Source: JACXTP01 sp963789555
Lineage (GTDB): Archaea > Thermoplasmatota > Thermoplasmata > Methanomassiliicoccales > UBA472
Length of the DNA stretch: 64,000 nucleotides
Assembly (NCBI GenBank): GCA_963789555.1
Contig: CAWBKY010000001.1
Span: 1 to 64,000 of the forward strand
Direction: 5' to 3'
In this document: positions 28,993-39,211 of the stretch, piece by piece
Layout: every line of letters begins with the position of its first letter
Numbering within the stretch: position 1 is the stretch's first letter
Made by a program: the position numbers and the translations under genes
Notes under the pieces: model-generated
What the model was told of the DNA's origin: nothing
What the model saw: the letters and a program-made list of their open reading frames with translations, nothing else
The model's database searches: none

Positions 28993-29482
28993 ATGATCGC
29001 GACGAACAATAAGAGGCAAAAGAGGATAAAAAGGGACGATGGGGCAGGCATCGAGGGGCTGCCCCTGCAACTGATGGTGCTGGTCCTGATCGCCGGCGTG
29101 GGGACCGCTGTGATGATGGGTTGGATGAGCGGGCTTTCCGCACCTAGCTCCATCGGCTCCATCCACGTCGACGCCGACCAGATCGTGCTCCAGGACGCGG
29201 ACCATGATGGCACCTACACCGGGGACGGCGTTCAATTCACCATAACCGTCCTCGACCAAAATGGGGACGCCGTGGAGGGAGCTACCGTCGTCCTTACCGG
29301 TTGCCAGATAACTGATGGAAACGGGAGAGCCCTCATGGGGTAACGGATGAGGATGGCGAGGTTCGATTCAGCCACCTCGACATGGCCTCTTTCGGAGGCA
29401 GGTGGCCTTCGTCAAGGTCACAGCCGCCAAGAGCGGGATGGGGACGGATTCCTCCACGAGCATCCCTGTGGTATGCGGGTGA
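28993..29482 (+). CDS. Pilin-like protein with Ig-like domain, frameshifted
   Basis: A basic N-terminus, then GIEGLPLQLMVLVLIAGVG, a hydrophobic helix like that of archaeal type IV pilin-like proteins. An extracellular beta domain follows (DADQIVLQDADHDGTYTGDG; DQNGDAVEGATVVLTG) that resembles an Ig/Big-type repeat. The frame breaks near 29335; VTDEDGEVRFSHLDM continues it, and after a second shift near 29400 it ends QVAFVKVTAAKSG ... IPVVCG with TGA at 29480. First of three adjacent genes of similar design. Confidence 0.6.
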
Positions 29483-29486
29483 TGGC

Positions 29487-29939
29487 ATGAGGATCCCTGA
29501 CGAACATGGCCTCGAAGGCATGCCCCTCAAATTGGTCATCATTTCCATCATGATATCCATCTGCGCCCCAGTCCTCTCCAACGCCCTGCGATCCTACGAG
29601 GACGAATCAGGTTCCATCCTGCTGCAGGATGCTTTGGAGAAGATACATGGCACGGTGGAGGAGGTCTACCTCTCAGGACCAGGTAACTCCCGGAGCCTTA
29701 ATGTCCATATCCCCGAGGATCCAAGTCGCTATGTGGTCATCGGGGGACCGACCCGTTCTGAGAGTTTCTCCATCGCGATAATCGATCAGGGGTTGGAGTT
29801 GGAACGGGTCTATCTGACCGATCCAGCTATCCGCCTGCTCACCCCTGGCGCCAACGGTCTGGTCCTTGAGCGCGATACCGTCATAACCATCACCTGTGTG
29901 GAGGTGTCGGGTGAGCGCTGCGTGGAAGTGACGACATGA
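29487..29939 (+). CDS. Pilin-like membrane protein
   Basis: About 150 residues starting MRIPDEHGLEGMPLKLVIIS, with the same G-(I/L)-E-G-x-P-L motif before a hydrophobic helix as the gene before it, and an extracellular beta-rich domain with an SGPGNSRSLNVHIPEDPS stretch. The ATG at 29487 lies 4 bases after the upstream stop. Its stop overlaps the start of the third gene. Probably a minor pilin or secreted anchored protein. Confidence 0.65.
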   Translation: MRIPDEHGLEGMPLKLVIISIMISICAPVLSNALRSYEDESGSILLQDALEKIHGTVEEVYLSGPGNSRSLNVHIPEDPSRYVVIGGPTRSESFSIAIIDQGLELERVYLTDPAIRLLTPGANGLVLERDTVITITCVEVSGERCVEVTT

Positions 29940-30420
29940 TCGAGTTCTTCGTATCCAAGCTCTGGGCCTTGGTCAGCGCGCTGGCGGTGCTGGGCGTGGT
30001 CGTCACCAGCATCAACGGGGCGGTCCATGTCGCCGTCGATCAGTCCAGGGAGGATGCTTTCCAGAATCTGGTCGACTCCCTTGGAGGGATGGATGAAGGC
30101 TCACAAGGCCACATGGAGTTGGCGTTGAGCGAGGTCTTGAATGAAGACGAGGAATTGCGCATGGGTGGTGGCATCATCGAGCTAATCGGTTTGGACCATC
30201 ATTTCGTGCGCACCTTGCCAGGATCCGTCACTTTGTACGGTCGGGACGGCGCTGAACTTCCCGTCCGACCAGTGGCTCTCTCTGAGCTCAGGGTCGACCT
30301 TATTCATCGACATCGACGAAGGGCAAGGGGGCACTATGGTGAGGGTCTACGAAGCGAAGACCTTCACCATTCTTTCCACACAATCAACGAACCTCTTGGC
30401 GTCCATTTCGTCGTTGTAGA
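29936..30420 (+). CDS. Pilin-like membrane protein, frameshifted near the end
   Basis: Starts MIEFFVSKLWALVSALAVLG with one hydrophobic helix, then an acidic extracytoplasmic domain (DSLGGMDEGSQGHMELALSE). After about 30295 the frame goes wrong; in another frame it continues TLFIDIDEGQGGTMVRVYEA and could end at the TAG at 30418-30420. This tail would overlap the convergent desulfurase gene by 74 bases, so the real end is uncertain. Start ATG overlaps the upstream TGA. Confidence 0.55.
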
Positions 30421-31557
30421 TGTAGGTCGAGGCCCTTGCACAACCATCTAGGCCCCTCGATGTGAAATATGGGTGGGAGCAGTGGGACCCAGAGCGGATC
30501 ATGACCTGTCCGATCTCGTCCAAGAACATGGCTACGTCGTGCGAGGTCAGCCCTTTCACGTTGAAGGAGCAAATGCTTCCCCGCTTGTCTGGGTCGACCG
30601 GGTCCAGCAGCCTCACCTCCTCCAAATGGCGCAGCCCGGCGGTCATTATCCGGTTCAGGCGACGCCCATGCTCCTGCACGTCGTCCATGCCGACCTCCTC
30701 AGGTATTCGACCGCCGCGCCTGCCCCAATAATGCCTGCGTAGTTCAGCAGGCCTGCTTCGAACTTCTCAGGGGGCGGTAGATAGGTAGCATGATCATAAC
30801 TGGTCTCCAACACGCTTCCGCCCCCGGACATCAATGGTCTCAGCTCCTTGAGGTGTTCCGCCTTACCGTAAAGCACCCCCATGCCGGAAGGACCGAGCAT
30901 CTTGTGGATGGACATGCCAAACAGGTCGATGCCCATCCTCTCCATGTCCACATGCATATGTGGGGCGGACTGGGCACCGTCCACCACCATCAACGCGCCA
31001 TGGTCATGGGCCAATTCGGAGATCTCTCGGACCGGGATGGTCACCCCATTGACATTGTTGGTATGGACCATGCTTACCACCTTCACCTTACGGTCCAATG
31101 TCTCCTTGAAAGCCTCCATATCGAACAATCCGTCCTTGGTGGACCTGCAAAAACGCCGGACTATGCCCTTCCTTTCAGCCAGTTCCATCCAGGGGACATG
31201 GTTGCTATTGTGTTCGGCATCGGTCGTGACCACGACATCTCCGCGTTCCAGGTTCAGTCCGAAGGCGACGGTGTTCAAAGCCTCCGTGCACGATTTGGTG
31301 AATACCACCTCCATCTCGCTCTCAGCGCCGATGAAACGCGCTATCGTCTCCCTGGCCTCATCCACTTTCAGGGAGACCTGGGTGGCCAATCTGTGGACGC
31401 TCCTCCCACCGCATGCTGGATAGGACGTATAGTATTGGTCCATGGCATCGATCACCTGCCTTGGCCTAAGGCTCTGGCAGGCCGAGTCCAGGTAGACCGG
31501 GCCCTCCGGGTCCTTGTCGTACAATGGGAAATCCTTGCGGATGCGGCCGACGTCCAT
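30347..31557 (-). CDS. sufS: Cysteine desulfurase, SufS/CsdA type, frameshifted
   Basis: PLP-dependent enzyme that takes sulfur from cysteine for Fe-S assembly. The PLP lysine sits in SIHKMLGPSGMG, and the group II catalytic Cys in RSGSHCSHPYF. The first frame (31557-30680) reads through VEYLRR; after about 30680 it continues as MDDVQEHGRRLNRIMTAG to the end. One indel. Total is about 400 residues. It is divergent from a second, NifS-type desulfurase. Confidence 0.85.
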
Positions 31558-31642
31558 GGTCGATTGAATCCAGGCCCGGATATTTATGGCCTTTCACTCC
31601 AATAAAAACCGATTTATACCTGCAAGGCAGGATGGAGGGGTC

Positions 31643-32844
31643 GTGACCGGTCAACCCATCGTCTATTTCGACAACAGCGCCACCACCGCCATGGACCCGC
31701 GAGTGGTCGAGGCGATGGCACCATTCCATTGTGAACGATACGGAAATCCGTCCAGCATGCACCGTGCTGGCAGGGAGGCGTTCCAGGCGATGGACAAGGC
31801 GAGAGGGCAGGTCTCCACTGGCATAGGGGCGATGGCCAATGAGGTCGTGTTCACCGGGGGCGGGACGGAATCGGACAACCTGGCCATCATCGGTTTCGCG
31901 TTGGCGAACCGGTCCAAGGGCGATCACATCGTCACCACCCAAGTGGAACATCCAGCGGTCATCCGGAGCCTGCGAGCATCTTAACACCCTGGGTTTTCAT
32001 ACCACCTTCCTCCCGGTCGATCGTCATGGGCTGGTCTCTCTGGAAGACCTCAAGGCGGCGGTGGGGAAGGACACGTTGCTGGTTTCGATGGTCACAGCCA
32101 ACAATGAGATCGGGACGGTCCAAGACATCATGGCGGCATCAGAGATAGCGCACGACAAAGGGGCCGCCTTTCACACCGATGCCGTGCAGGCGGCATGCCG
32201 AATGCCATTGGACGTGGCGAAGGGCAACATCGACCTTCTCTCCCTCGCCGCCCACAAGTTCCACGGTCCGAAGGGGGTGGGGGCCCTCTATGTCCGACAG
32301 GGCACACCAATGAGCCCGATCGTGCATGGGGGAGGTCAGGAGAAGGGGCTGCGTTCCTCGACCGAGAATGTCCCAGGCATAGTGGGCATGGGCACGGCCA
32401 TGGAGATAGGGCTTGCGGAGATGGAAGAGAGCGTGGAACGGATAGGGAGGATGCGCGACCATCTGGTCAAGGGGATGCTGGAACAGGTCGAGGGAAGCTT
32501 CCTCAACGGCCATCCCGTCCGGAGATTGTGCCACAATGCCCACATATGTCTCCCAGGCTATGAGGGGGAGATGATGGTGCTCGCCCTGGACCAAGCCGGG
32601 TTCTGTGTCTCCACCGGTTCGGCCTGTTCCTCCAAAAGGGGCCAGGTCATCCAGCACCCTCCAGGCCATCGGTCTGCGTCATGAACTGGCCCGCTGTTCC
32701 ATAAGGATCACTCTGAGCAAGTTCAACCGTGACGAGGAGGTCGAACAATTCCTCGACGTCCTACCATGGGTCCTAGGCGGGGTCAAAGGCGCCACGGATG
32801 CCATGCGCGGTCATTGCGAAGGGCTCGGTAGCATTAAGAGATGA
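31643..32844 (+). CDS. iscS: Cysteine desulfurase, NifS/IscS type, frameshifted
   Basis: Group I desulfurase: IVYFDNSATTAMDP N-terminus, PLP site (AAHKFHGPKGVGALY), and the active-site loop GSACSSKRG. Frame changes near 31975 (VIRSLR to CEHLNTLGFH) and near 32650-32680 (after SSKRG to GLRHELARCSIRIT). Ends at 32844. The GTG at 31643 is chosen because GGAGGGG lies 3 bases upstream; the frame is open to 31586 without a ribosome binding site. Supplies sulfur for Fe-S clusters or tRNA thiolation. Confidence 0.85.
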
Positions 32845-32863
32845 CAGGGCATCTGGAGGGAGG

Positions 32864-33739
32864 ATGACCTCCCTCAAGGTGAACCTTGCCGGAATCAAGA
32901 TGTCCAACCCCACCATGCTCGCCTCGGGCATGATGGGCGAGACCGGGGCCTCATTGGCCCGGGCGGCGGACCAAGGCGCCGGCGCGGTGGTTACCAAATC
33001 CATCGGTTCAGAGCCTAGGGACGGGTACAAGAACCCCACCATCTTCGAGTGCGAATCATATTTCGTCAACGCCATGGGCCTGCCTGGACCGGGCATCGAG
33101 GAGTTCGGGAGGGAGATGGGGGAGGCCAAGAAGGGGAAGGTGCCGATAATCGGCAGCATCTTCGCCTCCAGCCCCCAGGAGTTCGCGCGTTTGGCCGTCA
33201 AGATGGAGGAACATGGCGCGGCCGGGGTGGAGCTCAATTTAAGCTGCCCGCATGCCAAGGGTTACGGGATGGAGATGGGGATCGACCCGGAGATGGTAGG
33301 CAAGATAGTCCGGGAGGTAAAGTCCGCGGTCAAGGTGCCAGTGTTCTCCAAGCTCACACCGAACACGCACCGACTCATCGAGGTGGCGAAGGCGGTGGAA
33401 GGGGCAGAGGGGGACGGCGTGGTGGCCATCAACACCTTGAAGGCCATGGCCATATCCGTGGAGTTCCGCCGGCCGGTGCTGTCCAACCGGTATGGTGGCC
33501 TATCCGGGACGGCGGTCAAGCCGGTGGGGCTGCGATGCGTCTACGATCTGCACGACAACATCAGCATCCCCATCATCGGCGTCGGTGGGATAAGCGACTG
33601 GAGGGACGCCATGGAGTACATCATGGCCGGTGCCTCGGCGGTCCAGATCGGCTCAGCCATCGCCACCAGAGGGCTGGGGGTCTTCAGCGAGATAACCAAA
33701 GGGATGGAGGCGTACATGGAGGAGAGCAGGTTGCCATGA
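32864..33739 (+). CDS. pyrD: Dihydroorotate dehydrogenase, catalytic subunit (class 1B)
   Basis: An intact 291-residue FMN enzyme of pyrimidine synthesis. Catalytic-loop Cys in LNLSCPHAKG, FMN-site region VAINTLKAMAI, and C-terminal phosphate site (GVGGISDWRDAMEYIMAGA). The ATG at 32864 follows GGAGGG directly. Its stop overlaps the start of pyrK (ATGA), so the two-subunit class 1B enzyme is expected. Confidence 0.92.
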   Translation: MTSLKVNLAGIKMSNPTMLASGMMGETGASLARAADQGAGAVVTKSIGSEPRDGYKNPTIFECESYFVNAMGLPGPGIEEFGREMGEAKKGKVPIIGSIFASSPQEFARLAVKMEEHGAAGVELNLSCPHAKGYGMEMGIDPEMVGKIVREVKSAVKVPVFSKLTPNTHRLIEVAKAVEGAEGDGVVAINTLKAMAISVEFRRPVLSNRYGGLSGTAVKPVGLRCVYDLHDNISIPIIGVGGISDWRDAMEYIMAGASAVQIGSAIATRGLGVFSEITKGMEAYMEESRLP

Positions 33740-34544
33740 CCTCAGGGAGCTGGTGGGGGTGGCCCATGAACGCTAATCTCGTGGTCAAGGTGAAGGAGGT
33801 GGTCAGCGAGGGCAAGGGCATGACCACATTGCGTTTCGACCTGGACCGGACCGCCCGACCCGGTCAGTTCGTCATGGTCTGGGTGCCAGGAGTTGATGAG
33901 GTGCCCATGTCCCTTTCGTACATCGGGAAGACGAAAGGCATCACGGTGCGAGCAGATTGGGGAGGCCACCAAGGCGCTCTCCGAGGTGAAGGTGGGGGAG
34001 ATGATAGGGGTCCGCGGTCCTTACGGTCGGGGCTTCGCCCGGCCGAACGGGCGCTACCTGGTCGTGGGCGGGGGCACAGGGATCGCATGCGTCATGCCAG
34101 CGGTGGAGGTCTCAGGCGACCGCACGGTGGTGGATGTGGCGCTGGGAGCTCGCAATGAGGGCGAGGTCATATTCGAGGAACGGGCCCGAAAAGGGTCGGA
34201 AGAGGTCCAGATATCCACCGATGATGGCAGTCATGGAAGGAAGGGGACGGTGGTGGCCTTGGTCGAGGAGATGTTGGCCAAGCGCAGCTATAGTCAGGTC
34301 TTGGCCTGCGGGCCGGAGAGGATGCTCTACTACCTTTTGGAGTCGTGCAAGAAGTTCGGTGTGGAGAGCCAGATGTCCTTGGAGCGCTTCATGAAGTGCG
34401 GTTCCGGCCTGTGCGGCTCCTGCGTCATCGACGGCAGGCGGGTGTGCGCGGACGGACCGGTCTTCTACGGGAGGGAGATCGATGAGATGGCGGAGTTCAA
34501 CCGCCTTAAGCGCGACGAGGCCGGTACGGATCATCAAGCTCTGA
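33736..34544 (+). CDS. pyrK: Dihydroorotate dehydrogenase electron transfer subunit, frameshifted
   Basis: FAD and [2Fe-2S] partner of PyrD that passes electrons to NAD+. FAD barrel (GQFVMVWVPGVDEVPMSLS), NAD domain (LVVGGGTGIACVMPA) and [2Fe-2S] Cys (MKCGSGLCGSCVIDGRRVC). One frame change near 33945 (GITVR to QIGEATKALSEV). A second near 34525 would give the ending VRIIKL and a TGA at 34542, exactly abutting the next gene. Start is ATG 33736 (coupled to pyrD) or ATG 33766 after a G-rich ribosome binding site. Confidence 0.85.
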
Positions 34545-35705
34545 TCAACCGCTCAGGGTCATGGTCACGATCTGCTTGAACTCGTCCTCGCTGACCCGGC
34601 CCTTCTTCTCTCCCAATCTCTTCACTTGGGAAAGGATGGAGTTGAGCTGCTCCTCGGTGGCCTTCTTGCCCAGCTCGTCGACCCGCTTGCGCACGTAGTT
34701 GATGCCAGTGTGCTTGCCCATCAGGATATGGCGCTTGTTCCCGACCGCCTCGGGCGGGATGCTCTCATAGGTCAGCGGGCATTCCAGTATGGCAGCGACA
34801 TGGATTCCGGACTCATGGGAGAACACGTTCGGCCCCACCAGCGGCTGGTTCATGGGGCGAGGTAGGCGGGTATAGGTGGCCACAAGGTCGCAGAGCTCGG
34901 TCATCTTGCTGCAGTCGATGCCCAGGTCGCAGTTGTAGATGTACTTCATGGTGGGAACGAACTGTTCCAATGGCAGGTTGCCCGCCCTCTCCCCGATGCC
35001 GTTCACGGTGGTGGTCACCGCTTTCGCCCCCGCCTTGATGCCGGCGATGGCATTGGCGAGGACCAGACCGAAGTCGTTGTGAAGATGCAGGGACACCGGC
35101 GTCCTCACATTGGCACAGATGTGCGAGACCATTTGGGTCATGGCCTCCGGGGAGGCGCATCCGACCGTGTCCGTGATGCCCAGCCTGACCGCTCCGGACC
35201 GCTCGGCGGTATGGAAGACCTGAAGCAGGAAGTCGAGGTCGGTCCGGGTGCTGTCCTCGGCGCTCAAGCTGGCCTTCAGCCCCCTTTCGCTGCAGTAATC
35301 GATGCTCTCGGCCACTTTCTCCAGGACGAACTCCCGGGGCTTCTTGAACTTGTACTTCAGATGGATGTCCGATGTGGCGATGAAGAGCAGCACCATGTCC
35401 ACCTCTGCCTCGGCGCAGGCATCGATGTCCGCCTTCGTGAGGCGGCATAAGGACAGTATGTCGGCCTTGAGACCAAGGGAGGAGACCTCCTTGATGGCCT
35501 TCATCTCATTCTCCGAGACGGCGGCGAAGCCAGCCTCTATCTGGGGCACCCCGATCTCATCGAGCTTGATGGCGATCTCCACCTTCTGCTCGTTGGTGAA
35601 CGCCATCCCTGGCGTCTGCTCCCCGTCCCGCAATGTGGAGTCATAGACAATGACGTCGGTCAGGTCCAGCTTGGGATTGTAGGGGCTCAGCGCCGTAAGC
35701 TGCAT
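34545..35705 (-). CDS. Homocitrate synthase-like protein (AksA/NifV/LeuA family)
   Basis: An intact 386-residue acyl-CoA condensing TIM-barrel enzyme. Motifs: DSTLRDGEQTPGMAF, metal-binding HLHNDFG, NGIGERAGN and SHESGIHV. Length and the lack of a C-terminal LeuA regulatory domain fit AksA, NifV-type homocitrate synthase or a similar enzyme rather than full isopropylmalate synthase. Substrate choice cannot be settled from sequence alone. Convergent with pyrK, with no spacer. Confidence 0.85.
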   Translation of the reverse strand: MQLTALSPYNPKLDLTDVIVYDSTLRDGEQTPGMAFTNEQKVEIAIKLDEIGVPQIEAGFAAVSENEMKAIKEVSSLGLKADILSLCRLTKADIDACAEAEVDMVLLFIATSDIHLKYKFKKPREFVLEKVAESIDYCSERGLKASLSAEDSTRTDLDFLLQVFHTAERSGAVRLGITDTVGCASPEAMTQMVSHICANVRTPVSLHLHNDFGLVLANAIAGIKAGAKAVTTTVNGIGERAGNLPLEQFVPTMKYIYNCDLGIDCSKMTELCDLVATYTRLPRPMNQPLVGPNVFSHESGIHVAAILECPLTYESIPPEAVGNKRHILMGKHTGINYVRKRVDELGKKATEEQLNSILSQVKRLGEKKGRVSEDEFKQIVTMTLSG

Positions 35706-35830
35706 GCCACTGCGTTAGCCTCAGCGGTTTAATAAGTTTTTTCAGGGACAAACACCTCCACAGGTCCTAGGATATCATGGACAAGCCCGCAGGCACGCCC
35801 GCCCATTTCATAAAGGTCATCCATGGCAGC

Positions 35831-36240
35831 ATGGAGCTGAACATACCCGACCTCGCTCTTTGACGAAGGCACTGCCAAGGTACGACCGACCGAGGCGAAG
35901 AAGTTGCGGGAGAAATTGAAGTGCCAGTATCCTTGGCTGACGGACAATGCCGTGGACGTCATATTGAAAAGTTCCAGCGAGGAGATGTCCCGTTTGATCG
36001 AGCAGCGGAAATCAGCTGCCCAGAAGGCCCGGGAGATGTTGAGGTCGGGACGATACCAGCAGGCGTTGGACTTCCTCGACGTCCACTTGGACCTCTACCC
36101 CGAGGATGTCGGATTGTTGGTATGTCCGGTCCGAGGCCCTGTTCAAGCTTGACCGTCCCGAGGAGGCGTTCCGTGCCATGCGCCATGCGCAGAATCTTGG
36201 ACAACAGAAGCGAGGGATTTCAACGACGGTCCGAAAATAA
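35831..36240 (+). CDS. Small TPR-like protein, frameshifted
   Basis: Reconstructed from three frames: MELNIPDLAL, then FDEGTAKVRPTEAKK through KCQYPWLTDNAVDVILKSSS and a TPR-like stretch (AREMLRSGRYQQALDFLDVH), and then WYVRSEALFKLDRPEEAFRA to TAA at 36238. The repeats look like two tetratricopeptide units. Breaks are near 35855 and 36118. It is convergent with, and slightly overlaps, the gene at 36220. Function unknown. Confidence 0.5.
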
Positions 36241-37081
36241 GGCGTTGATGGCCGCCGCCACCTCTAGGGTGGTCGCCCCCCAGGGCACCATGGCTATGCT
36301 GCCATGCACCTCATGACCCTCCTTCACCTTGCAACATTTGATGATCGTAGGCACACCATCTTCCATCACCAGGTTCTTGGGGCACATGTCCACGGATTCC
36401 GGGTCGTATCCGTACACGGAACGGAAGATCCGGCGGGAGAGGTCGCAGCCCACCAACGTCACCTCCTCAAGGTCAAGTTCCGGCGTCTCGTCCAGGTAGA
36501 AGACCTTCTTGCATGAACGCAGCCCGGATGCCCGGCAGGGGAACATCACCGCCATCGGTGCGCACGCGGGCCTCCATCTCGTTCAGGTCTATGTCCTCCA
36601 CCATTGGGACGATGGGAAGTTCCACCAGCCCCGTGGAGAGCGCCCGTCCCACCAGCACGGAGAGCTTGGAAGGTCTTGGTGGTACGACATCCAATATCCT
36701 CAACCTCAGGACCCGTTCTACCTTAAGGAATGACACGTGGTTGAACATGCCTGATACCACGACGGTCTTTCCGTCGTTCTTGAGGACCTGTTCTGCCATC
36801 TGTGAGACGTTCAGCACATCTATGCCGTCGTCCTCGATGAAGACCGAATCGCTCGGAAGTGATACGATCTCGACATCGACGATGTCACGGAAGAGCTCCT
36901 TGCCCTTTGCCTTTTCAACCCGGATGACGGCCGTGTCGTTCCCATATCTTAGGACCATATAGTCAGTCCTGGTGTAGGCCTTCATGCCCAAGGCCTTCTC
37001 AACGATATTGCTCTCGGTGAGCGGGAAGTCCACCTGGCGGAGTGAGACGTCCTTGCAATGATCGGGAATCATCGATGGCAT
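36220..37081 (-). CDS. Conserved archaeal protein of unknown function, frameshifted
   Basis: About 285 residues. The N-terminal part (from MPSMIPDHCKDVSLRQVDF) is alpha/beta without membrane segments. The frame changes near 36530 and the C-terminal part is Cys-rich: FPCRASGLRSCKKVFYLDE, VGCDLSRRIFR, DMCPKNLVM, KCCKVKEGHEVHG. The spacing might bind metal or a cluster. I do not recognise a named family. ATG at 37081 is the most sensible start; the frame is open to 37192. Confidence 0.55.
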
Positions 37082-37242
37082 ATTGTCAACTCGATTATTT
37101 CTCATATCTGGATGGGATGATGGGCTTTCTGATCGATCCATCCCAGGGGTCGAATAATGCGCCCCACGCAGGAATGGTGTCATCAATGACATCGATATAT
37201 AGAGGTGAATAGAATGATGGATTAACCTCCTGGGTGGTTCTC

Positions 37243-38125
37243 ATGGCCGATGCATTGATCGTATTGTTACAGGTATTTGGGCTCCTGTTCGTGGTCGGAA
37301 GCATGCTGGCGATGGGATTCAGCCTGACGTTGAACATGATCGTCCAGCCGTTGAAGGATTGGAGGCTTGACCTGTTAGGGTCTCATCGGTAATTTCGTCA
37401 TCGTCCCTGCCATCATCATCGGGGCCGGTTCGGTGCTAGACCTGCCAGATGATGTAAAGATAGGGTTCTACATTCTTGCATTGGCCGCAGGGGCGCCGTT
37501 CCTCCCCAAGTTGACGCAGTTCGCAAAAGGGAACATAGCCTACGCAGTTGGCTTGATGACCATGTTGATGGTGGTGTCGATCATAGTGCTTCCATTGGTG
37601 CTACCGCTGATCGTAGAGGGCGTCAAGATAAATCCCTGGGATGTGGCAAAACCATTGATATTCCTGATGTTGACCCCTTTGGGGATAGCGTTGTTCATCA
37701 AGCAAAGATATCCGGACTTTGCAGACCACGCTGCGAAGCTCCTCAATTCCGTGACGACGATCAGCCTTTTCGCATTGTTGTTCCTCTTCTTTGCCCAGTT
37801 CTGGGAGCAGATCATTGATACTTTCGGAACTGGAACGATAGGATTCGCGATATTCTTCATCGCGATCGCACTCGTCATCGGTTATTTCCTAGGTGGAAAG
37901 GATCAAGGGACGAAACGGGTATCCGCCTTAGGCACAGCTCAGCGCAACATCGCAGCTGGCATACTGACGGCAACTGTCAATTTCCAGGATAGGCCGATGG
38001 TCGGTGTGACTGTGCTCGTCGTCTCCTTGGTCGGGCTTGTCATGTTGATGATCTTGGCCGGGGAATGGGGGAGGAAGAAATCCGACGGGGGTTCAGCCCC
38101 GAAGAAGGAGAGCCCGGTCTCATAG
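37243..38125 (+). CDS. Bile acid:sodium symporter-like (BASS family) transporter, frameshifted
   Basis: A multi-pass protein with about nine hydrophobic segments. MGFSLTLNMIVQPLKDWR at the N-terminus and LAAGAPFLPKLTQFAKGN in the core resemble Na+-dependent BASS/SBF transporters. One extra base near 37379 breaks the frame (DLLG to LIGNFVIVPA). GTG-rich GGGTGG lies upstream of ATG 37243. It ends with a charged Lys/Ser tail. Substrate unknown; BASS members carry organic anions. Confidence 0.75.
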
Positions 38126-38236
38126 GGTCAAATGGAATGACCATCGATAATTTAATAAAAAAGGAGCCCCAACCTTGGATCATCCGATCATTTTATTAAA
38201 TGTCTAAACGGAAATATATCAAAAGGGACATTCAGG

Positions 38237-39173
38237 ATGTCAGGGATGGCGATGCAAGAAGGTTTGGAGGTCAGCGTCAGCACCATCAGGGAACGCCTTT
38301 TCATGGAGAGGTTGCGTCTCGTGCAACCGGAGAAGGCCGACGCCCTGCCTAAGATGAAGGTGAAGGACCGCGCCCGCTACGTCGAGGACAATTGGAAAAA
38401 GCTCTTCCCCGGTCCTGACCCGGCACTTTTACGGGTCGTGAAAGGTCCTGTCCTGAAATTGGTGACGAAGGGCATGGACGGAGAGGCGGACGAGGTGGTG
38501 CGCTCGCATTTGGAACCTCAGATCAAGGCCAAGATGCACAACACCACTGAGCTCTACATCATCATGCTCCGGTACGCCTATAACGTCAAGGACCACACGC
38601 CAGAGGAGCAGAGCCGACTCCTGCTGAACTATTACCTGTTGTTGGTAGAGGGCGTCTATACCGCCCAAGTGAACCTTGTGGCCTATCTCCTTACCAAGGC
38701 CGGTGCGACATACCGCTCCTCCAAGGCGGTCAGCGAGCACGGCCATCAGGGCGGTTCTTTGGGCATGATCGAGGAGGACAGCCTATGGAACAAGCTCCGT
38801 TTCCTGGAGGAGAACGGTTTCGGGTTCATAGTTGAGGCATGCGACAGACAGCTCCGCAACTCGGTGGCGCACCTGGATTTCATCGTCTTCACGAACGGTT
38901 GCGTGGGTTACGGTGCCAACCAGAGGAACTCCAGGATCATGAAGTACGAGGAGCTCGTGCACAAGGTGGAGGCATTGAAGTCCATATCCGACGCCATGGA
39001 CCTGGCGGCGACCGAATCGGTACAGGCCTGGAGGGAGGAGGCGAAGAGGCCGAAAGCCCAAGCCGGCGGCGAAGAAGACCAAGGAAAAGGACCCGGTGGA
39101 GATATTGCGTCAGGCAGAGACCAGGCCATCGAAGTCCCGCAAGGCGCAAGGGGATGGCGAGGTCAGGCTCTGA
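38237..39173 (+). CDS. HEPN-like protein with Lys-rich tail, frameshifted at the end
   Basis: About 310 residues, mostly helical, soluble. Near residue 215 the motif RQLRNSVAHLDFIV contains RNxxxH, the RX4-6H signature of HEPN ribonuclease domains. After about 39062 the given frame runs on into the next gene, but another frame gives a basic tail (KPAAKKTKEKDPVEILRQAE) ending at TGA 39171, which is the sensible C-terminus. Tandem ATGs at 38237, 38246 and 38252 make the start uncertain. No partner nucleotidyltransferase is adjacent. Confidence 0.55.
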
Positions 39174-39211
39174 TAGTCACCTTAATATCTCAGCAAAACA
39201 TCAGGAGGCTA

